Shown: positions 1 through 12,542, counted from the stretch's first letter. The stretch is 64,000 nt of DNA from Siphonodentalium dalli (GCA_032622095.1 CP136063.1:275399426-275463425); one strand, 5' to 3'. Numbers and translations: made by a program. The notes: generated by a model not told the origin, from the sequence alone.

Positions 1-1400
1 ATTTGGGAGGAATTTGCGAGTCATCTGGGGCAGTGTATTCTACATATCTATCCCGAAATTGGGACACCAGTGCTCTTGTCTCTATTGATGTCTAGAATAT
101 TCATATTATTTATCCGTATTGTGGTGGTCAATTTCAAGAGAAGTCACTGTACTCTAACAGCAGTGAAAAGCGTGACCTACACGTATATCTAGCAATGGCA
201 ATATATTCTTATCCTGGGACTGGGCTACCCAAATACAAATTCCAGCAGTGGTCGGCCAAGTTAACCATATCCAGAACATGCATGGCTGCCATTAGCTGAC
301 CATAGAGTACTTCTGCAGTGGTGACCAGATTACCTATATCCGATATCCTGGAATTATGGTGCAGATCGAGTGCACCAATATCACCCATGCACATCAATAT
401 TCCGTAAATTTGTGGCCACAATAAATGTATTATTGTCTCAGTTTTATCGAAGTTTATTAAATGATCACTATATTGTGCAGTGTATTGATTGTATGTTGTT
501 TATATATATGATGTTTATATGCGAAGTTAGGAATTTATCTCATGTATGTTGTGTGCGAGGTAACTCTATTTTAGAAGTGATAATCCGATTTAGACTACTG
601 ATATCTTCGCCCTGTGCATATTGGCGCCACACGTCAGCTCATCGGTCTGTGGTCGCTAAAGTGAACACTCAGACACGTATATATATACAAACACCGACAT
701 GATTTGTACTTGACGGTTTTCGGTCCAATAAACGACACTATATACATGTGGGGTATAAGCCAGGGAATTCTGTTTTGCACACAATCCCCAAAAACACATC
801 ACGCTCCTTCAACATGTGTACTATGAGAAACTATAAATAACATGCATGCATGAACTTGAGTTGGGGATGAGGGATTAAATGTCAAACATTTAACAAAATA
901 CGAATACTCAAATTTGAGTATTATCCCACAGTACACAACATGTGTGGTCAATATCATCACTATCGAAGTCATGTCATCGTCACCATTGATAGGAATATGG
1001 AAAATGTCGATCGACACGAACGACTGATACCCAACCAAATATTACATGCCAAAATCCCCCAATTCAATGTCTGGTGGTTCTTGATGATTTAACATTTATA
1101 CAGAAATAAGGATTAGATCAAACTTACTCTTTCGGCGTAGAATTCCTTCAGTTTCTTTTCTTTTTTTCAATATGGAGGTGGTCGAGGCCTTGTAGAAATA
1201 GAGGCGTCTTATAAACATGTAATAGTAGGGTTAGACACTGTGTTAGACAGAACAATCAGAGCGAACAAAGATAGAAACATAAAGTCAATATAATATCATA
1301 ACAACAAAGCAAAACAATCCATCAAGGAAGCTCAACAGTTCAGACAACATTATAAAATCGACAATTTACATGTACAACTGAGTGACAAACCAACTGAAGA
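1..1400. other. Unassigned intergenic DNA
   Basis: No recognisable gene. AT-rich unique-looking sequence with AT microsatellite patches. A TATATATATAC followed by CCAATAAAC (about 678-732) could belong to a decayed long terminal repeat, but no matching repeat or target duplication is visible. Confidence 0.4.
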
Positions 1401-1718
1401 AGCATAAAGCCAAGCTCCATGCAGAGTTCAGTCCCCTAAGCAGGACTAACCGCTGCCGCACCTACACGTAATGTGAAGAAATGTCGCATTTATTTTTTGA
1501 GATTTTTTGTAGGTTACAATTCATTCTGCATTATTCTGAGAAACTGAACTGTCCATGTTCATTTGAAAATGGTCTAGATCAAGTCAGAGTGAATTGTAAC
1601 TGGCAAAACACTTCAATAAAAAATGTTAGATTTTATTGAGAAAATACATGTGCCGGCAGTGTTCAGACATCGCGTAGCGATGGGGCTGAACTCTGGTTTG
1701 CAGCTTGGCATAAAGCAT
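1401..1718. mobile_element. Degenerate foldback element
   Basis: The left end AGCATAAAGCCAAGCT...AGAGTTCAGTCCCC (from 1401) is matched inversely by the right end GGGGCTGAACTCT...AGCTTGGCATAAAGC (to about 1717). An inner inverted pair, GTTACAATTCATTCTG (about 1513) and GAGTGAATTGTAAC (about 1588), lies between. This is a non-autonomous foldback transposon relic; family unknown. Confidence 0.5.
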
Positions 1719-2213
1719 GATATATGAAATGAAACAGGATATGAACGAGAAAAGACAATAATTAAATGTACCAGGATAAACTTATATATGTATGGACAAC
1801 ATTATAACTTCTAAGTACATGAATAATTCAAACATAGATCAAGATGAGTCATATCGATTGTTGCAACTTGTGAACCAGAGTCCAGAAACAGTGGAGCAGA
1901 TTATTTCGACTTAACCTGTGTTAGCACCAAAACTAGATGATACATAATAATGTACATGCATGTAGCGAAGTATGCATATCTGCATTTGAATAACGTGCAG
2001 AAAAACTGTATAGTTGTATAGGTTCCAATTGGTTCGACCACCAACCACATAATAGTATAACGCCAAGAATGATATCATCATAATATGAGGCAGCCGGGTG
2101 CATACTGACATACACATCACGGATGTAACTGATCTGATATCATCTTGGAAGATCGCAAGAAAGCCACCTGCTTGTTTTTGGACATTTCCATTCCCATCCA
2201 TTACAATAAGCGA
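1719..2213. other. No feature recognised
   Basis: AT-rich sequence with short open frames lacking motifs; nothing supported. Confidence 0.3.
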
Positions 2214-2470
2214 GGTCACTGGGTCGCGGCCGTATTGGATTCATCCAGCTCCATTCCGTGGTTTAAGAGATTATTCCAGCCCCGGTTCCGTGGTTTTAGT
2301 GCTAGTGGTCAATGTTTTGGAGTACCATTTCCATATATGGCTTTCGAATTATTCATGACTTCAATATATGGAATGCTACTCCAAAACTTTGACATGTGGC
2401 ACTATAATTAATATAAAACCCACGGAACCGGACCTGGTGGATCCAGTATGGCCGCGAGTTAGTGACAGGG
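2214..2470. repeat. Small inverted repeat
   Basis: GTCACTGGGTCGCGGCCGTA...CGGTTCCGTGG (from 2215 to about 2295) is answered inversely by CCACGGAACCGG...GGCCGCGAGTTAGTGAC (2418-2467). Open frames here simply read the palindrome. Confidence 0.5.
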
Positions 2471-2484
2471 CGTATATACTGCAA

Positions 2485-4685
2485 AATAGTCTGGTCGATA
2501 AAAGGTTTGACCTAGAATAAATTTGGACTAAGTTAGTTTTTATTCCATTTTGAAGAGGAATATATCCTCTACAACATATCCAAAATCCGCTAAAATCAGC
2601 TTTGAGCAAACTTTTTTACAGAGATTTAAAAAAATGCCCATTTCGACCTTGTGAAGTACGTTTTTCTACAATAGCCCTCATCGGCGACACCAGAACGCAT
2701 TAATCCTCCATCCGATATATACCAGTTTGTGTGAAATTAGAGTATAGGGGCGAATAGAGTGACAAGGACGGAAAACAATGCAATCGCGGCGATGAAATGG
2801 CTGTCAAAATGGCCGCAACTCCAATCCATGCTACGACGAAAGCAACATATTTGATAACCGCCTATAAGCGAAAATACACATTGGTAATTTACAAGTATGT
2901 TGTTATATATCCTTAAAGGTGCCCATATAACTAAAACAGATAAATCTGAATGATTTATCGATCACTGCAACGCACGTTAACCCAATAATTTACGTTCGGG
3001 TTTTCTGCTTAGAATGCATCCAACAGTCGGGCCAAAACAGTTATTTCGGGCATCCAACACACAAAGTAATATTTCGTCCCACAGTACGTGGTAGTTTCAT
3101 TTGGAATGAATATTAATCATTGAATGTAACGCAGAAACTGAAATGCACACTTTTGCTGTGTAAAAACTAGTTATATTTCCGGATTTTCAACACTCTCCGT
3201 GATAATAAAACATACACGTATGTCGTAATGCTGATTATACTGTAAAGAAACACTCATCTCTTCAACAGAATAGTACCCCATATCACTAAATCGAAGAGAC
3301 TGTGCATCGTACATTTTTATTTAATACTAATTTCCATGCTGCTTCTAAACCGGTTTCTTAATAGACAGTTTTCTTCAAATTACTTCAATCGACATTACAA
3401 CGGGAATATGTACCACGCAATGCACACTATTAGTTTTCAGCATCTTGTTATTATATTATATTACCATTGCCACCCACATACTTGCGCAAAATATCAGGTC
3501 ATCAGCGTTTAAAGTTATTAGTTCTGCGTGTACCATTCACTCAATGTTACTATTTATGGTTTTGTATGCAGCAGATATGTGTAACATTAGGGAGAATGGG
3601 TAAACGCGGCGATGCGGTTGCAGAAAAGGTAGTACGTTTCACGTATATGAGGCCTTATTGCATTTAAGCACATATAATTTCCAGGTATAAAGACAGTCTT
3701 TGCCACAGAGTATGTAGGCAAATTTGGTTATGTTGAGAATTTATTGAAGATAGTCTATTGTACTCCTTTGTGTTTTGATAAATTGCGTTCATGGTATACC
3801 ACCGCGTATTTGTGTGATAAAAGCGAAATATTCGTGTTTAACCACTTGACCGGAGGCAACTGTGACTACTATTTTAAGACACGGATAATAGGATCTACAC
3901 ATTTTACCTAGTAACATATATATGAATAGCTCTCATGCTGTTCTACATTAGTGAATTTTGACAGATTTTGTGTTGTAGATTTAAAAATAAATGATTATCG
4001 GTCACATTCGTTAGACTGTTTTCATTACATACATTTCTGCTTCTAGAAAATGTCACATAATCAATACAACCCTTTTAGATCACATTTAACTGTTTAATTA
4101 CACATATATCACACGATTCAAGATAAACCGTACAGATAAAACTGCGTTATTCTTCTGTTGCTTGGCTCCCAAAAAGTCCATATTTAACTTTGTATGAGAC
4201 CTGGCTTTCGTTTGCTCTCTCGCGAGATACATCAGAGAGAATTCTTACATCTATTATTAAAAACTCCACTTATACTCTGAAATCATTCTTCCTCGTATAA
4301 TTCGAGGGCTTGTTCGTTCTTGTATGACTAGCTATTCAGTTTCCACAAATTGTAAATTTCATTCGATTTTGTCCATTTTGGCGGCCATATTGGGACAGAC
4401 AATCTACCGATATGGTTTACGACTATATAAGCATTGTGTGTGTATATTTGATTTTATTACTAATTTGGTATTAGTTGGCGCACCTACCACCGAAATTCAG
4501 AATATTTCGATACCAACTGCCATCATGGACGCCATCTTGGATTACAGAAAATGCTCAAAGCGGATTTTGGCGGATTTTGGATATGTTATAGAGGATATAT
4601 TCCTCTTCATAATGGAATAGAAACCAACTTAGTCCAAATTTATTCTAGGTTGACCCTAAAATTTTAGTTTATTGACCAGACTAAA
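2485..4685. repeat. About 120-bp inverted repeat bounding 2 kb
   Basis: The segment 2485-2605 (TAGTCTGGTCGATAAA ... AATTTGGACTAAGTTAG ... GAGGAATATATCCTCTA ... CCAAAATCCGC) recurs inverted at about 4560-4685 (GCGGATTTTGG ... AGAGGATATATTCCTC ... CTTAGTCCAAATTTATTC ... TTTATTGACCAGACTA). The 2 kb between has no recognisable transposase. Possibly a decayed DNA transposon or a pair of inverted relics. Confidence 0.45.
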
Positions 4686-4805
4686 AGGAGACTTATAAAA
4701 TAAAAACAAGTATGTTCACCTCCAGATCGAGTGTATAGTTCGATAATGAAATCTCAAGACAAGCGTTACAAGCGTCGTCCCAATTGTCATGGGTGCTTCA
4801 TGGGT

Positions 4806-5685
4806 ACTTACTAAGAACTTGCAGGGGCGCCGGAAGCATCCAAGGGAAGGGGGGGCAGAGCCTACAAAAAGGGCACTTTTCCGCAAAAAAGGGCATTTTC
4901 TCCGCAAACTCGGGAAAATAACCATAAATTCATTGTGGCAAAAATCCCTATTTTAATGGTATTTGTCGGTTTTTATGGCCGTTTTGTGATAAAATTGACA
5001 AAAAATTAATATTACTTGTGAAATTGGTGGTATTTGGACCAAAAAAAATCACATTTTGCTATAAAAACACGAGATTAAAGGTACTCAATCCGATCAGAGG
5101 GTCCCCATATCAACAGATTCCAACAACAACAATCCGACCAGAGGGTCCTATATTACTATTTCTTTGGCTTTGGGTGTAACAAATATTTGATTCGAGTCGA
5201 GGAACCCATCAAACAAAGCTCAGAGTTATTAGATATTGATTTTTGAAATTTGTTATTTTCTCGAGATGAGTACTAATAATTGCCTTCAACTTCGTAATAT
5301 GCTCGAGATGTGTACACCAAAAACACTATTCAAACAGACAAGAATGGATAACTCTAAAATCAAGTGGTAATAATAACGCAATTTTGACTGTGATCTGGGC
5401 CAGAAAGTATTCCCGATAATGAAAAATAATAGATTTCTAAAATCGATATCTAAAAAATCTGAGCTTTGATGTGTGGCTTCCTCGACTCGAATCAAATATT
5501 TTTGACCCCCGAAGTCATTGAAATAGTAATTGAGAGGAGTTTTATCGGATTGAGTACCTTTAAACACACAAAAAGCATTTTCTGTCTCCAGAAAAAGGGC
5601 AAGTCCTGCCCCCGCTCGCCCCCTTGGTCAAGGGCAGGGGGGTCAGCTGCTCCCTGTTCCGGCGCCCCTGAGAACTTGCCTAAAT
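4806..5685. mobile_element. GC-ended foldback with a nested element
   Basis: GAACTTGCAGGGGCGCCGGAA at its left is answered by TTCCGGCGCCCCTGAGAAC at its right (about 5660-5680). Inside lie short GGGCA-plus-poly(A) runs and a complete TTAA-flanked element (5075-5563). A related GGGGGCAAGTGCCCCC stretch occurs near 9445. Confidence 0.45.
5075..5563. mobile_element. TTAA-flanked MITE, AGGTACTCAATCCGAT family
   Basis: Termini TTAAAGGTACTCAATCCGAT and ATCGGATTGAGTACCTTTAA are perfect inverted repeats flanked by TTAA. Shared inner blocks include ATTTGATTCGAGTCGAGGA and its inverse. No coding capacity; presumably mobilised in trans by a TTAA-specific transposase. Confidence 0.75.
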
Positions 5686-5729
5686 GATTAGCAGTATCAC
5701 TATAGTTTTACCATAGTATTGCTGTTGTT

Positions 5730-6600
5730 TCAGGGGGGGGGGGGCCGGAAAAAAAACTGCGGGACACAACGTACCGGGGGTGGTTGGGGGGGAGGGTACA
5801 TAGGCGTCAAAATTTTACACATAATATTTTTTCCTTATTCATTTAGGGGGGGGTTGTCGGAAAAAATTTGCATGTAATTTTTTTCCAAATATGTATTTTC
5901 AGACTCACAACTTCAATTTTCTCTCATTTTATAGAATATGGATTAACCTTAATATCCAAATCATATATACATGAGTAGTACAATCCACCTAAAACAATTT
6001 TGGATAACCACTGTCTTGGTTTACATGTGATATTGACCCCATTAACCCTCTTAATATTGCCGACTATGTCAGTGTCTACCAGTCGAATGCAGAATTCTAC
6101 CCTGCGATCGCTTATCTGGCAAATTTTTACTGCAGAACTATCCCATGTATTAAACAATTTCTCCTCCAATGGTATCAGAAATCAGTTATATGCTGGTATC
6201 TCACTCATCTCATTTGCATCTTTTTCAAAGTCGAGGTAATGACTAGTTGTCATTTTTTAAAGTGCATACAAAGCGTTGCGATCACCAATATACATGTTTG
6301 TACATGTCATGACATCACGAGGTACAAATCTGCGTTCTACTGGTAGACAATGACCATTTTAGTCATAATAATCTAAACTAAGTTACCAAGCACCTTCTCG
6401 TGAATTGTATGCTCCGGTGTTTTTTTCGGTTTCCGGTCAAACCGAGTTGTTGTCCGGCTGGGGTAGATTTGATTTTTCTGGGGGGGGGGGGGGCAATGGA
6501 CAGTGGAAAAAACTGCAGTTTTTGCTGTTTGGGGGGGGGGGGTACATAAACCGAAGAAAACAGTTTTTTCCACCCTGTGTCTGCAGTTCCCCCCCCCCCC
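5730..6600. repeat. G-run and pyrimidine-rich repeat segments
   Basis: Poly(G) runs of about 10-15 at 5733, 6480 and 6531, and a C run at 6590, each next to GGAAAAAA/CTGC motifs. The same combination recurs at 44550-44700 and 45000-45105. The reading frames across it give low-complexity peptides and are not genes. Confidence 0.5.
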
Positions 6601-6888
6601 TGGTTGTTTCACTAAAAGCTGCTAAAAGTGACAATTTTGGTAATATGAGCGATAACTCTATTTCATAATAGCACATTGCGCAGCTTTTTGTGAGAAGAAA
6701 ATCATGATGCGTCAGTTAATCTGTGCTAAACATTTGAGTACTCGAAAAGTACTACTTGTTGCCATACTCGAAAGTTAACAGCAAGGGCACGAATATTGTT
6801 GTAACTAAGTCGGCTAAGGCAAGAAGTGTTTCACACCTTGGGTAATCGCATGTGTCATTCAAAACCTCATATGCGTTTGTCTAAAATT

Positions 6889-7335
6889 TTAAAGGTACTC
6901 AATCCGATTCGATGGTCACCCATATAATCAGATTCCAACAACAGCAACATTTTTAGAAATACCGCTTCAGTTATCAAAATAGATGAATTGCCCAAAAATA
7001 ATGCTAACCACCGTCAGCCATAGTATAAAATTGCCCGAAACGTCTTATTGATCATCATGTTGTTCGACGAAATTTGGTCTTATTATATCCACAGAAAGCC
7101 TTTTGATTTTAGAGTTATCCCTCTTCATCCGCAATTTGGTCCGAGACCGTCTGCTCGACTGTTTACTGGACCACTGTTAATTCTCGATGGTGAAAAATAA
7201 TAAATTTCAATAATCGATATCTAATAACTCTGAGCTTTGAAATAGGTGGGTTCCTCGACTCGAATCAGATATTTTTTACCCGCGAATCCAAATAAATAGT
7301 AATTGAGGGGCACTTAATCGGATTATGCATCGTTA
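6889..7335. mobile_element. Diverged TTAA MITE, AGGTACTCAATCCGAT family
   Basis: Left end TTAAAGGTACTCAATCCGAT; right end decayed (TAATCGGATTATGCATCGTTAA). Retains the family blocks TCCTCGACTCGAATCAGATA and ATCGATATCTAATAACTCTG. Confidence 0.65.
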
Positions 7336-7344
7336 ATGCTTCTA

Positions 7345-7670
7345 AAAGCTACCAACGATAAGTATCACTATAGTTTTACCAATATAGTTTTACTATCATA
7401 TTGATGTAGTACTAATAACGTATTGCTGTAGTAATACTATAGTTTTTACTTTTGTAAACAAATGTCGAAAAGTCTACATAAATACAATGACATAATTTTA
7501 TTACAGTAATAACTGGTAATACTATAGTATAAATAAAATAATACTGTAGCAGAAGTATATTATTGCTATAGTGTACGTTATAATTGAGAGTATTTACTAT
7601 GGTATTAATATAGTAAAAATGTCCAAAATACCATAGTATATTTTTACTATTGTATTTTTTCATCAGGGGA
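7345..7670. repeat. Cryptic AT-rich simple repeat
   Basis: Repeated variations of ACTATAGTTTTACT / TAGTAATACTATAG without a strict period. No gene. Confidence 0.45.
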
Positions 7671-7983
7671 TGACCATTTCAGTCCATAAGATTGACCACA
7701 AATATGAAAATCAAACTATGAGAACAATTTTAGCCTATTTTTGGTGTGAAATTTCAAACTCATGTTGTGTCAGACATGAAACGTCCAACTGTTGTACATC
7801 TTGACCAAAGTTGGGGCCTTGGGGTGAGTCACCTCCAAACTCATGTCGCAACATTCCTGGCTGCTGTGGGCTGTCACTCATCTCAACCATGCTCACATAG
7901 CGTTGCCAACCTCTAATAGCGAGCCGAGAACACATTATGTTGGAGATTGGTTGTCACTGAATGAGACCACAGGTCCATGGCAC

Positions 7984-8360
7984 TTAAACCTTTACCCAAC
8001 AGAAGGCCCCTGTGCCAATGCATTCTCTTATATATGCGAGTCGACCATATGTCGCCTCGCATATATATATATAAGAAAATGCATTGGCTTAACAATTTTT
8101 ACAAATGGTAAAAAGTGTTAAAAAAAGAGTTTTTTTAGGCCAATGCATTCTCTTATATATGCGAGGCGACCTATGGTCGACTCGCATATATAAGAGAATG
8201 CATTGGCACAGGGTATAACTGTAACTATCACAATGTGGTCAAGGAGCCGGTTCCAATGATATCCATATTTGTATGGTTCTATTAAGACAGACCGAAGATA
8301 TTTTAGGCTGTTGAAGCTTTATTTGGCCGGTTTTGGCCGGTTTGTTGGGTAAAGGGTTAA
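7984..8360. mobile_element. Double-hairpin MITE, type A
   Basis: Ends TTAAACCTTTACCCAAC and TTGGGTAAAGGGTTAA. A short left arm leads directly into CCCTGTGCCAATGC and a hairpin (about 8011-8086, stem extended by extra TA pairs); after an AT-rich spacer comes the mirror hairpin (about 8140-8207), then a longer right arm of about 150 bp. Peptide frames such as CANAFSYICEST are translations of the hairpin. Confidence 0.85.
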
Positions 8361-10519
8361 GTACTCATAACAATTAAAGTAACTTTGTGTTATGACCATA
8401 GATGACGGAAGGACCAATGCATTTTGTGTCAGGGACCTATGACCATCGACGTATATTCGATGCTGTGACTCAAACTCCATGCAGCGCCCTCAACGTTAGC
8501 ACTGCCACAAGGATGGTACTTTGCGGACCGATACATATATGTTCTCTCATTGTCGGAACTATATTTAGTCATCTATTATCTTATTTTGACCACCAACAGT
8601 TTGCAATAATGGTAATTCTTTCGGTATTGATAAGAACAATATAGACTGAACCAGACATAGACCATTTTAATCTTAAAAAACATAAGAACTAAGAACATGT
8701 AAGAAATCCTTACCAAATGTCCTTATGGCAGTGATATCTCAGCGGAGCGATGGGAGATAACTCTGCCTGGAGTTTGGCTGTGACTGACATAACCAGGGCT
8801 TACCTGACGCCAAGCATACACTTTAGTCTATTGGAACAAGACGGCTGTCAATCAAGACTATGACTGACACAGCCCCGAATCGATTGGGCGGTGTGACTTG
8901 AATTATTTTTGCGAATTAGAGTTACTTCCCTTGATTTACCTGACTCAGGTTGGCAGATTTGTCACCTTAATAAAATGGCGGAAATAATTACAGGTAACGA
9001 GATTGGAATTCAAAACAACTTGGCCGTGTTATTACATTCGCGATCGCTCGAATTCTGATCAGAATTAAATGATCCACACAGTTAGATCCGTAAACTTTAG
9101 CACAAAATATTTTCCGATAAGACAATAAAGCGCTTGCTAGACAAATTCGTATCACTTTTCCGTTTTCGAACTTTCGTTGCACAGGCGTCAACAGGTCAAA
9201 CACATAAATACCGAACAGGCGAAGAGTGGGTTGACATTTAACAAGTGTGGCAAATATGAATATCACTGAAACCACTAGATCGTGTCATGAATCTCTACTT
9301 TGGCTAATGCCCGTAGAGATCATATTCCACCAGTACACAACCTGGGAACTTTTGGAAGTTTTCAGGGACGCGGAACCACCAAAGAGCAAACCAATCAGGT
9401 GGGCACTTTTCGTGTGCGCACTGGTTTCCCAGGGGACAGGGGAGGGGGCAAGTGCCCCCTGCATGCCCCCCTTCTCCTGGGTAAATAATTCAATATATTG
9501 CATAATCCGGATGTTTTGACACATATACTGAATTCCGCATGTTTTGATGCTGGATCCCAACTGCATAACTGGATGATGTACGTTTAGAGCGAAATTAAAC
9601 AATTCAGTCATATTTCTTCATTTTAACCACCATCTTATGATTTCCAAATCTATTTTTCACATACATAGATAGTAGTAAACTCACTTTAAACTTATAAAGT
9701 CACTGAAGTAACGTAATTACTTCCCATACACCATACGGTAACCAGTTTGGGCTTAATATTATCTCTGCCATCATTGTTGGATGCCGATCTTGACAAATAG
9801 CAACCTACGCCCTCCATGAATTACACTAAATATTGGGAAGAGAAATATTCCAGTTTCTCGTTTAAATTAAGAGGGAGGTAAAGAGGTCACATTTGAATAG
9901 AGAATTCAGTGTTAATTTTCTGGAAAAGATTACTCAAGATTACTCAATAAGACTGCATGCTGTCTTGTTGGAAAGTGTGAACATAATATTATGTTTAGTT
10001 ACAACGCGAAGTGGATTTTTTATTTTATTTTATGATATATTTGAATTCTGATGGAAATATTGTAAAAAATCATGTACTCTTGACCGACTATCTAATAATA
10101 TCCAAACTGGATCATAAATCAATATTCTGCTCTGTTCACTAGAATAGCATTCAACCTTTCCAATAAGATATGATATGTTCACCTGCGCTTTGTAACGTTT
10201 CAGTAAAATTTCCCGAAAACTAAAACTGAATTCCCCAATCAAATGTAACCACTTTACCTCCCTCATAACAGCATACAAATTACAATGTTGTTTTACTCCA
10301 AAAATAATTCATACACGGGATTCCTTATTGTTAGATTCTTAAACTCGATCCTCAATTCCATGTCATTTTTCCGATTCGATTTCGACACCAAATCAGTTTG
10401 GTGATATTGACATCGAATCTGAAATATTCGCAGGACACTATACTCTTTTGGTATGCAGGATTCAGTAAAGTGTGGCGATTCAATTCACAAATCAGGCTTC
10501 TGCTTCGATATTATAATAC
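8361..10519. other. Unassigned DNA without recognised genes
   Basis: Mostly unique AT-rich sequence. About 8720-8860 resembles the foldback at 1401-1718 (AGCGGAGCGATGGGAG... TCTGCCTGGAGTTTGGC). About 9360-9480 holds a G/C-rich palindrome GGGGGCAAGTGCCCCC. No open frame with a known motif. Confidence 0.35.
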
Positions 10520-10619
10520 TTTAACCCTTTACCCAACAGAAGGGCCCTGTGCCAATGCATTCTCTTATATATGCGAGTCGACCATATGTCGCCTTGCATA
10601 TATAAGAGAATGCATTGGC

Positions 10620-11272
10620 TTAAAGGGGTACTGTACCCCAATTTCAATAAATTCCCGGTGACAATAGCGATCTAATATCAATATTATATTATAAAATAAC
10701 TAATATGAGTCAACGATGTCTACTGCAAACGTTCCGGTTAACAGGCTATCATAAAAGTAAAATTGAATTAATTAATATAAATTAATTTATGGCTGGAGTC
10801 ATAAAATGGAGAATTATGCCATTAAGAGTTACGGTTCTTGAAATCGCATCTGTTGCGTGTCTTTTATCGACGGCCGTTCGCGAACATTATTGAGTTGCAA
10901 ACAAAACATGTTACCTGCAAAAGGAAGGCCCGTTATACCCGATTCGGAAAAAAAGGAGAAAGAAACACGTCATAAAGCGTCAAGAATTTTTATAGGGAGT
11001 GATATTGTTCGATCGAAGAGATTGAAGGCATCAATCGAAGCTGTGAACAATGAACTTCCGGTTCTTCCTGCGACCTGCGTCTTCTCCGGTGAAGGTCAAA
11101 AACATGGCGCGTAGTTTGAAATCGTAATATTTTTGTTTCCAAGATCAATATTTTCTTCTCTAAATTAGGTTTATACGAAACTTATATAAACACGAACACA
11201 ATCTAACTTAACTTAATTCAATGGGAGTAAATAAAAAAAAATCACCTATCTCTGTGTACAGTACCCCTTTAA
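10620..11272. mobile_element. Nested TTAA element with AAAGGGGTACTGTAC ends
   Basis: Inverted ends AGGGGTACTGTAC / GTACAGTACCCCT between two TTAA copies. Flanks GCATTGGC and CACATTAAAAATT are contiguous around a single TTAA at 45338-45355, so TTAA is a true target duplication. The interior is less AT-biased around 10850-11115, where an 85-codon frame lies. The 181-bp element at 63680-63860 has related ends. Confidence 0.88.
10911..11114 (+). pseudogene. Possible captured coding fragment inside TTAA element
   Basis: From the ATG at about 10909 a frame of about 67 codons reads MLPAKGRPVIPD ... KASRIFIGSDIVRSKRLKAS ... and stops at TAG 11112-11114. Composition (charged residues, balanced codons) looks more protein-like than the surrounding intergenic frames, and RIFIGSDIVRSKRLK reminds me of short motifs preceding THAP/zinc-finger-associated domains in invertebrate proteins. 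That resemblance is memory, not a search. It may be a gene fragment captured by the MITE or the remnant of an autonomous parent. Confidence 0.25.
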
Positions 11273-11814
11273 CACATTAAAAATTATAAAATTGTTAAAG
11301 AATGTAAGAAAAAATGGTAAAAAGTGTTAAAAAAGATTTTTTTTTAGGCCAATGCATTCTCTTATATATGCGAGGCGACCTATGGTCGACTCGCATATAT
11401 AAGAGAATGCATTGGCACAGGGCATAACTGTAACTATCACAATGTGGTCAAGGAGCCGGTTCCAATGATATCCATATGTGTATGGTTCTATTGAGACAGA
11501 CCGAAGATATTTTAGGCTATTGAAGCTTCATTTGGCCGGTTTTGGCCGTTTTGTTGGATAAAGGGTTAACTAAATCCTTGGATATTATAATACTTTAATA
11601 ATAATATATACAAGTTCCTGTGTGAGATTGACGAGTCGCCATCCGAGATTGTAACGTCATAATCAACCCATGCTTCTAGTTATAGCTTGTGACTGAGATG
11701 GTGACTCATAAGATTTTTGAATTTGGTGTTGTTGGAAATTGAAAGTGATTCAAATGTCGCCAAATAAAGCACCAAATCATTCAGGAGTTTCATTGTTACA
11801 TTCAAGAGATATAT

Positions 11815-12287
11815 TTAAAGGTACGCAATCCGATCAGAGGGTCCCCGTCCCAACAGATTCCAACAACATCAATCCGATCAGAGGGTCCTATATTACTATT
11901 TCTTTGGGGTTAAAAAATATTTGATTCGAGTCGAGGAACCCATCAAACAAAGCTCTAGAGTTATTAGATATTGATTTTTGAAATTTTTTATTTTCTCGAG
12001 ATGAGTACCAATAATTGCCCTTAACTTCGTAATCTGCTCGAGATGTGTACACCAAAACACTATTCAAACAGACAAGGATGGATAACTCTAAAATCAAGTG
12101 GTAATAATAACGCAATTTTGACTGTGTTCTGGGACAGAAAGAATAGAAATAACGAAAATTCAAATATCGATATCTGATCACCCTGAGCGTTGATTTGTAG
12201 GTTCCTCGACTCAAATCATTTATTTTTTACCCCCAAAGCCAAAGAAATAGTAATATAGGACCCTCTGATCGGATTGAGTACCTTTAA
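11815..12287. mobile_element. TTAA MITE, AGGTACTCAATCCGAT family
   Basis: Ends TTAAAGGTACGCAATCCGAT and ATCGGATTGAGTACCTTTAA between TTAA sites; an inner GATCAGAGGGTCC block is repeated near both ends as in the copy at 5075-5563. Confidence 0.75.
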
Positions 12288-12542
12288 TTGATTGAGAGGA
12301 AGAAATATTTTTACAATTGCTACATTTTTTAGAGTTTCAAATTTTTTGGAAGAGTAAATTAATTGATATCGAAATAAAACAGTTCCATAGCTACATCCCA
12401 TCAAATATGATTAAAAGTTTCTAATAGGAATAAATGTTAGCTTCCATTATTTGTTTCTGCCTTTTAGATGACTTTCTCTGCTGAAATTATTACACTATTT
12501 TGTGTCATGTGGTTAATTTAAATCTAGTGGATTGTAAACTCT

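Larger units (their letters stand above)
10520..11569. mobile_element. Double-hairpin MITE, type A, interrupted
   Basis: Type A ends (TTAACCCTTTACCCAACA and GGATAAAGGGTTAA) with hairpins at about 10550-10618 and 11348-11416. A 653-bp element sits between them at a TTAA immediately after the first hairpin. The uninterrupted paralogue at 45243-45632 shows the original site. Confidence 0.88.

Noticed and set aside
480-746. Possible solo long terminal repeat
   Set aside because: TATA-like and AATAAA motifs are present, but no TG...CA ends, target duplication or second copy could be found.
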